Shown here in pieces: positions 59,912 through 64,000 of a DNA stretch of 64,000 nucleotides (positions are counted from its first letter, which is position 1; each line of letters opens with the position of its first letter). This DNA is from Mycobacterium sp. 852002-10029_SCH5224772. GTDB taxonomy: Bacteria; Actinomycetota; Actinomycetes; Mycobacteriales; Mycobacteriaceae. The notes beneath the pieces were generated by a model. It had not been told where the DNA came from. It saw nothing but the letters and a program-made list of their open reading frames with translations, and did not search any database. Location: contig NZ_LZHT01000106.1 of NCBI RefSeq assembly GCF_001667315.1, positions 1 to 64,000 of the forward strand, in the 5' to 3' direction. The position numbers were made by a program, and so were the translations under genes.

Positions 59912-61228
59912 GTGACCGACGACAGGAGCGATTCCACCGACGGCGGCCCGGATAGCGTTGGTGCGCAGTCCGACCCGGCCGCGGTGTCGCGCCGCCGCGC
60001 GCTCGGCGGCGCCGTGTTGGCCGGGCTCAGCGGTGCCGCGATCGGTGCCGTCGGGGGCGGCTTCGCCGGGCACGCGTTGGCGGCTGGACAGCGCGGCGAT
60101 GACGACGACACCGTCGACTTGCGCCGCAGTTACCCCTTCTACGGCCAGGTGCACCAGGGTGGAATCGACACGCCGCCGCAGCGTTACGCCATGTTCATGT
60201 CCTTCTCCCTGGCTTCCGGCGCCGGCCGCACCGAGCTGCAGACTCTCTTGGCGCGATGGTCGGCCGCGGCTGCGATCCTGCAGCAGGGAAAGCCGGTCGG
60301 TACCGTGCAGCCCCAGGTCGAGGTGCAGCCGCCCGCCGACACGGGGGAGGCCTACGGGTTGAGCCCCGCGAGCCTCACCGTCACCGTCGGGTTGGGGCCG
60401 ACGCTGTTCGGTGACCGGTTCGGCCTGGCCGCGCGCCGGCCCGCCGTGTTCACGGACTTGCCGCCGCTCAACGGCGACAACCTCGATCCCCGCCTGCGCG
60501 GCGGCGACCTGTCCGTGCAGGCGTGCGCCGACGACCCGCAGGTCTGCTACCACGCGGTGCGCAACGTGGCCCGGCTCGGTCGCAACATCGTTTCCCCGTT
60601 CTGGGCGGTGCTGGGATTCGGCCGCGCATCGGCCGGACCGGGCCAGCACACACCGCGAAACCTGTTGGGATTCAAAGACGGAACCCGCAATGTCGCCACC
60701 GACGCGGAGTACCACAAATTCGTCTGGGTCGACAACAGCGACCAGCCCTGGATGAACGGCGGAACCTACCAGGTCGTCCGCAAGATCCGCATGCTGCTGG
60801 AAACATGGGACGTCGACCGGATCGGCAACCAGCAGAAGATCTTCGGCCGCACCAAGGACGAAGGCGCACCGCTGAGCGGCAAGGCCGAATTCGATACACC
60901 CAACTTCGCCGCCAAGGGCGCCGACGGCAACCCGCTCATCGATCCGATGTCCCACGTCGGCCTGGCTGCCCGCGAAAACAACGACGGCATCATGATCCGC
61001 CGGCGGCCCTACAACTACACCGACGGTCTGGATGCCAACGGCCAACTCAACGCCGGTTTGCTGTTCATCTCGTATCAAAACGATCCGCAAGGTTTTATCC
61101 GCCTGCAGAACCGCTTGGGCGCCCACGATCTGCTCAACGAATACATCCGTCACATTGGGTCAGCAATCTTCGCGGTGCCTCCCGCACCGGCTGAAGGCCA
61201 CTACATCGGGCAAAGTCTGTTCAGCTGA
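59912..61228 (+). CDS. efeB: EfeB, Tat-exported DyP-type heme peroxidase
   Basis: A 438-residue dye-decolourising peroxidase. A twin-arginine signal (VSRRRALGG, residues 26-34, then a hydrophobic stretch to about 57) shows folded, heme-loaded export. The DyP hallmark is GFKDGTRN with catalytic Asp256; later motifs DPMSHVGLAARENN and MIRRRPYNYTDG fit the heme pocket. EfeB oxidises Fe(II) or removes iron from heme in the EfeUOB system. The start is GTG 59912. A short GC hairpin (GCCGC-CCC-GCGGC, 61238-61250) follows the stop and may end the operon. Confidence 0.93.
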   Translation: MTDDRSDSTDGGPDSVGAQSDPAAVSRRRALGGAVLAGLSGAAIGAVGGGFAGHALAAGQRGDDDDTVDLRRSYPFYGQVHQGGIDTPPQRYAMFMSFSLASGAGRTELQTLLARWSAAAAILQQGKPVGTVQPQVEVQPPADTGEAYGLSPASLTVTVGLGPTLFGDRFGLAARRPAVFTDLPPLNGDNLDPRLRGGDLSVQACADDPQVCYHAVRNVARLGRNIVSPFWAVLGFGRASAGPGQHTPRNLLGFKDGTRNVATDAEYHKFVWVDNSDQPWMNGGTYQVVRKIRMLLETWDVDRIGNQQKIFGRTKDEGAPLSGKAEFDTPNFAAKGADGNPLIDPMSHVGLAARENNDGIMIRRRPYNYTDGLDANGQLNAGLLFISYQNDPQGFIRLQNRLGAHDLLNEYIRHIGSAIFAVPPAPAEGHYIGQSLFS

Positions 61229-61621
61229 GCAAGCTTCGCCGCCCCGCGGCGCCGCGTTTCGTCCGGGTGATGTTTCGTGTCGGGCCGCTAAATCAATCCC
61301 ACCCGCCGTCACGCATCAGTGCCCGCCCAGCACTAATCCCGTGAAACCGCAGAATCAGCGAGAAACGGAGAAGACACCCACAGCCAAGACGGTGTGCGAG
61401 ACAGGCTTTCCTAGCATGACATCGTCGGCGCACTGGTGTTCGTACATTTGTGATCGGCGGCACGGTCTTCGTGGCGCTGCCGTTCTGAATCATCGCGCGG
61501 CTGCAGCGCCGCCAGATCTGACCGCTGGTCGTGGTCCTGCCACCCGGCAACTGAGGACCTAAGCCTCATGACCGGCGGATCGTCCCTCGGGTAGCGTCGT
61601 TGATGACAGAGGGAGAACGAA
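61229..61621. other. 393-bp non-coding region upstream of the universal stress gene
   Basis: No convincing gene. It holds a 5-bp-stem hairpin just after efeB (61238-61250) and, 54 bases before the stress-protein ATG, the imperfect palindrome TGAGGACCTAAGCCTCA (61552-61568). The latter loosely resembles a DosR/DevR box (GGGAC-TTnnGTCCC type) with several mismatches. Universal stress genes are often in that regulon, so it is worth testing. Confidence 0.4.
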
Positions 61622-62512
61622 ATGCCCGGACCCGTCAAACAGCTCGGCATTGTCGTGGCGGTCGACGGCTCGCCGGCATCAACGGCCGCCGCGCGCTGGG
61701 GGGCCCGGGAAGCGGCGATGAGATGCATCCCGCTGACCGTCGTGCACGCGGTGTCCACCCCCGTCGCAACCTTCCCGCCGCTCCCGTATCCCGAGTCGCT
61801 CGTCACCAATCTGGAGGACGAGGGCAAAAAAGCGATCATGCACGCGATGAAAGTTGCCGAAGAGGCGATGCCGGTGGACCGCAAGGTGCCCATCAACAGA
61901 AAGCTGGTGTACTCGGCACCCGCATCGGCACTGCTCACAATGTCCGATACCGCGGAGATGATCGTCATCGGCAGTGCCGGGCACGGATTGCTGGCCCGCG
62001 GTCTGCTCGGGTCGGTCAGCTCGACCGTCGTCCGCCACGCGAACTGTCCGGTCGCGGTCATCCGCGACGGCGCGTTACCGGATTCGCCGAACGCTCCCGT
62101 CGTTCTGGGGACCGACGGCTCGCCGGCTTCCGAACTCGCAACGGAAATCGCATTCGACGAGGCGTCGCGTCGCGGTGTCGATCTGGTCGCCATCCACGCA
62201 TGGAGCGACGCAGCGATCGACGAAGTTTTCGAAATCGACTGGCCGGTCGTGGAAGGGGAGGCGCAACGCAGCCTCGCCGAGAGCCTGGCGGGCTGGCAAG
62301 AACGCTATCCCGACGTCACCGTTCATCGGTTCATCGCCCGCGATCGGGCGGCGCGGCACCTCATCGACAAATCAGAAACTGCACAGCTCGTGGTTGTCGG
62401 CAGTCACGGGCGAGGTGGGCTGACCAGATTGCTGTTGGGCTCGGTCAGCAACGCGGTGCTGCATTCAGTCCGCGTGCCGGTGATCGTCGCCCGGCCCGTG
62501 GCTTCGCCCTAG
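61622..62512 (+). CDS. Tandem-domain universal stress protein
   Basis: A 296-residue protein with two UspA domains (about 8-147 and 156-292). Each has the start VVAVDGSPAS / VLGTDGSPAS and the ATP-binding motif GSAGHGLLARGLLGSVS / GSHGRGGLTRLLLGSVS, so both should bind ATP. The design equals the M. tuberculosis hypoxia-linked proteins such as Rv2623. The ATG has the ribosome site GAGGGAG. The 3' end overlaps the convergent acyltransferase gene by 48 bp. Confidence 0.92.
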   Translation: MPGPVKQLGIVVAVDGSPASTAAARWGAREAAMRCIPLTVVHAVSTPVATFPPLPYPESLVTNLEDEGKKAIMHAMKVAEEAMPVDRKVPINRKLVYSAPASALLTMSDTAEMIVIGSAGHGLLARGLLGSVSSTVVRHANCPVAVIRDGALPDSPNAPVVLGTDGSPASELATEIAFDEASRRGVDLVAIHAWSDAAIDEVFEIDWPVVEGEAQRSLAESLAGWQERYPDVTVHRFIARDRAARHLIDKSETAQLVVVGSHGRGGLTRLLLGSVSNAVLHSVRVPVIVARPVASP

Positions 62513-63811
62513 AGCGTTCATGGAGCGGGGCGTGGGGCGCACCGCCGCCAAGAGCGCCCCGGCGGCGAAAACCAGCGCGATCACCCACGGAAACCGCCCG
62601 TCGGGCGCGAAGCCCTCGGCGGCGACCACGGCCAGGGCGTAGGCCGCCATCGCGGCGCCCGCCAGCATCACCGGCTCAGCCAAGCGCTCGGTGAACGGGA
62701 CACCGAGCAGTGGCAGGGGAGCCGCGAAAATCCTGCGCGCCCACCACAACAGCGCGATCTCGGCCGTCGTCACGATGCTGAGGATGGCCACCCATTCCAG
62801 CCGGGCCAGCCACCAGGCCGCGCTTCCTTCGGGAGGTTGCGGCAAGAGCCCGGCCGGGTACCCGATGATCGCCACGATGACGACGGGAATCATGTGCCAG
62901 AGATAGAGAGCCATGATGTTGTTGTTGGCGATGGACAGCACCCGCTCGATGCGGGCGGCGCGCAGCGCGCGGTTGAGGGTGGGCGCGAGCGCCATCACGA
63001 TGCCGGTTTGCGCGCCCCCGAAGGCCAGCAGCGCCGCGGTGGGTGGTGTCGTGTTGTCGATGGTCTGGCCGGGGACCCCGATCATGCTGACCGGATAGAC
63101 CCGCAGCCCGACCAGCAGCGCCAGCGCCACCGCCGAGACGCCGGCCAGCACCCAGGGTCTGCGGCCCGCCAATAACCCACCGCGCCAGGCGATCCCGAGC
63201 TGATACAGGGCACCCCAACCCAACAGATAGTTCACCCAGTCGAGATAGCGCACATGAGTGCCGAGCCGGGCCGCATCGACGACCGCGACCGCCAACGCGA
63301 GGGCGCCCGGCACCCAGAGTCCCCAACGGCGGTGTGCGGCAATCGCAATCGGCGTCAACGACACGACCACCAGATACACCGCCAGGAACCACAGGTGCAT
63401 CGCCACCGCCCACCCGGCGTACTCGAGCACCGAACCGGCAACCCCGCAGGCGCCCAGCACCACCACGACCACCGACACCAGCACCGCGTACGCCGCGGTC
63501 GGCCCGAGGACCCGGGCCAGCCGGCGCTGCAACCAGGTCTGGCGCGAGACCCCTTCGGTGTCGCGCCGATGCGTCCACGACACCGCACCGGCGAAACCCG
63601 CCACCAGGAAGAACGTCGGCACCGCTTGGAAGGGCCAGGTGAGCCACTGGGTCCAGGGCATGTCGACGAGCGGGTTCTGCCGGCCGAACTGCCCATCGTG
63701 GTAGGTCACCGACCCGGCCAGCCAGTGGCCCAACACGATCAGCACCACGCCCGATACGCGGTAATAGTCGACCGCCAGATCGCGGGTCGGCGAGTTGTTT
63801 GCGCGGCCCAT
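62465..63811 (-). CDS. Membrane acyltransferase family 3 protein
   Basis: A 448-residue integral membrane protein with about ten helices. The N-terminal helix contains YYRVSGVVLIVLGHW, where the histidine occupies the position of the catalytic His of acyltransferase 3 proteins, and FFLVAGF and ANNNIMALYLWHMIPVVI are further family-like segments. Such enzymes O-acetylate or O-acylate glycans, lipids or peptidoglycan from the cytoplasmic side. ATG 63811 is chosen since upstream sequence is Arg-rich and lacks family features. The substrate is unknown. It overlaps the stress-protein gene tail-to-tail. Confidence 0.8.
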   Translation of the reverse strand: MGRANNSPTRDLAVDYYRVSGVVLIVLGHWLAGSVTYHDGQFGRQNPLVDMPWTQWLTWPFQAVPTFFLVAGFAGAVSWTHRRDTEGVSRQTWLQRRLARVLGPTAAYAVLVSVVVVVLGACGVAGSVLEYAGWAVAMHLWFLAVYLVVVSLTPIAIAAHRRWGLWVPGALALAVAVVDAARLGTHVRYLDWVNYLLGWGALYQLGIAWRGGLLAGRRPWVLAGVSAVALALLVGLRVYPVSMIGVPGQTIDNTTPPTAALLAFGGAQTGIVMALAPTLNRALRAARIERVLSIANNNIMALYLWHMIPVVIVAIIGYPAGLLPQPPEGSAAWWLARLEWVAILSIVTTAEIALLWWARRIFAAPLPLLGVPFTERLAEPVMLAGAAMAAYALAVVAAEGFAPDGRFPWVIALVFAAGALLAAVRPTPRSMNALGRSHGPGDDHRHAD

Positions 63812-63907
63812 CAGATCGGGGAAAGCTCGACGCGGGACACAGCGCCACGGTACCGTCCAGCGCTGAGCGAGGCCTCGCTGAACCACGTCAAGAACAGGAG
63901 AAGAGCC

Positions 63908-64000
63908 ATGAAACAGGCTCAACTCTGCGAGCTGCAGGTCGGACGCCTCGGGCTGGGGGCGATGGGAATGTCGGTGGCCTATGCCGGCGCCGGCGGCGAC
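63908..64000 (+). CDS. Aldo/keto reductase, N-terminus only
   Basis: The first 31 codons of a gene cut by the window end. The translation runs from MKQAQLCELQVGRLGLG to AMGMSVAYAGAGG, typical of the first strand and loop of NADPH-dependent aldo/keto reductases. The ATG has AGGAG eight bases upstream. It is divergent from the acyltransferase gene. Confidence 0.75.
   Translation, partial: MKQAQLCELQVGRLGLGAMGMSVAYAGAGGD

Noticed and set aside
61238..61250. Intrinsic terminator after efeB
   Set aside because: The stem is only five pairs and lacks a T-tract; noted within the intergenic entry but not called as a terminator.
61411..62193. Minus-strand frame of 260 codons over the universal stress gene
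   Set aside because: The plus strand carries two complete UspA domains with ATP motifs; the minus frame is Ser/Arg/Ala-rich shadow sequence.

Overview
The window is high-GC actinobacterial DNA that I read as a Mycobacterium chromosome, most likely a slow grower. The backbone follows the gene order I remember from M. tuberculosis Rv2052c back to Rv2037c, inverted here: amidohydrolase, lnt, ppm1, rbpA, an Rv2049c-like gene, pks12, an Rv2047c-like gene, lppI, lipT, pncA, an Rv2042c-like gene, a four-gene carbohydrate ABC transporter and a patatin-like protein. Rv comparisons are from memory and were not searched.

Region 1 (1-20.6 kb) is core envelope and lipid chemistry. It holds lipoprotein N-acyltransferase and polyprenyl-phosphate-mannose synthase as two separate genes, the RNA polymerase-binding protein RbpA, and the 4,192-residue two-module mycoketide synthase Pks12. 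Pks12 is followed by an unusual SDR plus swivelling-histidine-domain protein.

Region 2 (20.7-40.3 kb) is an accessory block between the Rv2047c-like gene and lppI, which are neighbours in M. tuberculosis. It contains three P450s, four related dihydrodipicolinate-reductase-like oxidoreductases, four SDRs, a VOC protein, a lipoprotein and two TetR regulators. Its most striking part is a 13-gene minus-strand operon (31668 down to 20714). The promoter-proximal half encodes two closely related multi-spanning membrane proteins, two miniature single-helix membrane proteins (34 and 42 aa), a single-span protein, a MoxR/NorQ-type AAA+ ATPase and a NorD/CbbO-type VWA protein. I read this as a metal-dependent membrane enzyme complex, with its own AAA+/VWA maturation pair, that feeds P450/SDR chemistry; I do not recognise it. 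A palindrome, yTGAC-N4-GTCAG, occurs at three promoters around the divergent genes and probably binds the TetR protein at 33076-33675.

Region 3 (40.3-55.9 kb) returns to the core order (lppI, lipT, pncA, ABC transporter, patatin) with smaller insertions: a kinase-like two-domain protein, gluconokinase, a ParD-like/zeta-like toxin-antitoxin pair, a DoxX protein with fourteen consecutive 11-residue repeats, and an ECF sigma factor with a SnoaL-like tail divergent from a DoxX-like gene. A roughly 150-bp intergenic repeat occurs at 20548 and again at 45121, each copy starting on a stop codon.

Region 4 (55.6-64 kb) carries DUF3349 and DUF3097 genes, a complete EfeUOB iron-uptake operon, a tandem universal stress protein, a membrane acyltransferase, and the start of an aldo/keto reductase cut by the window end. 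I saw no rRNA, tRNA, CRISPR array, transposase or phage genes.
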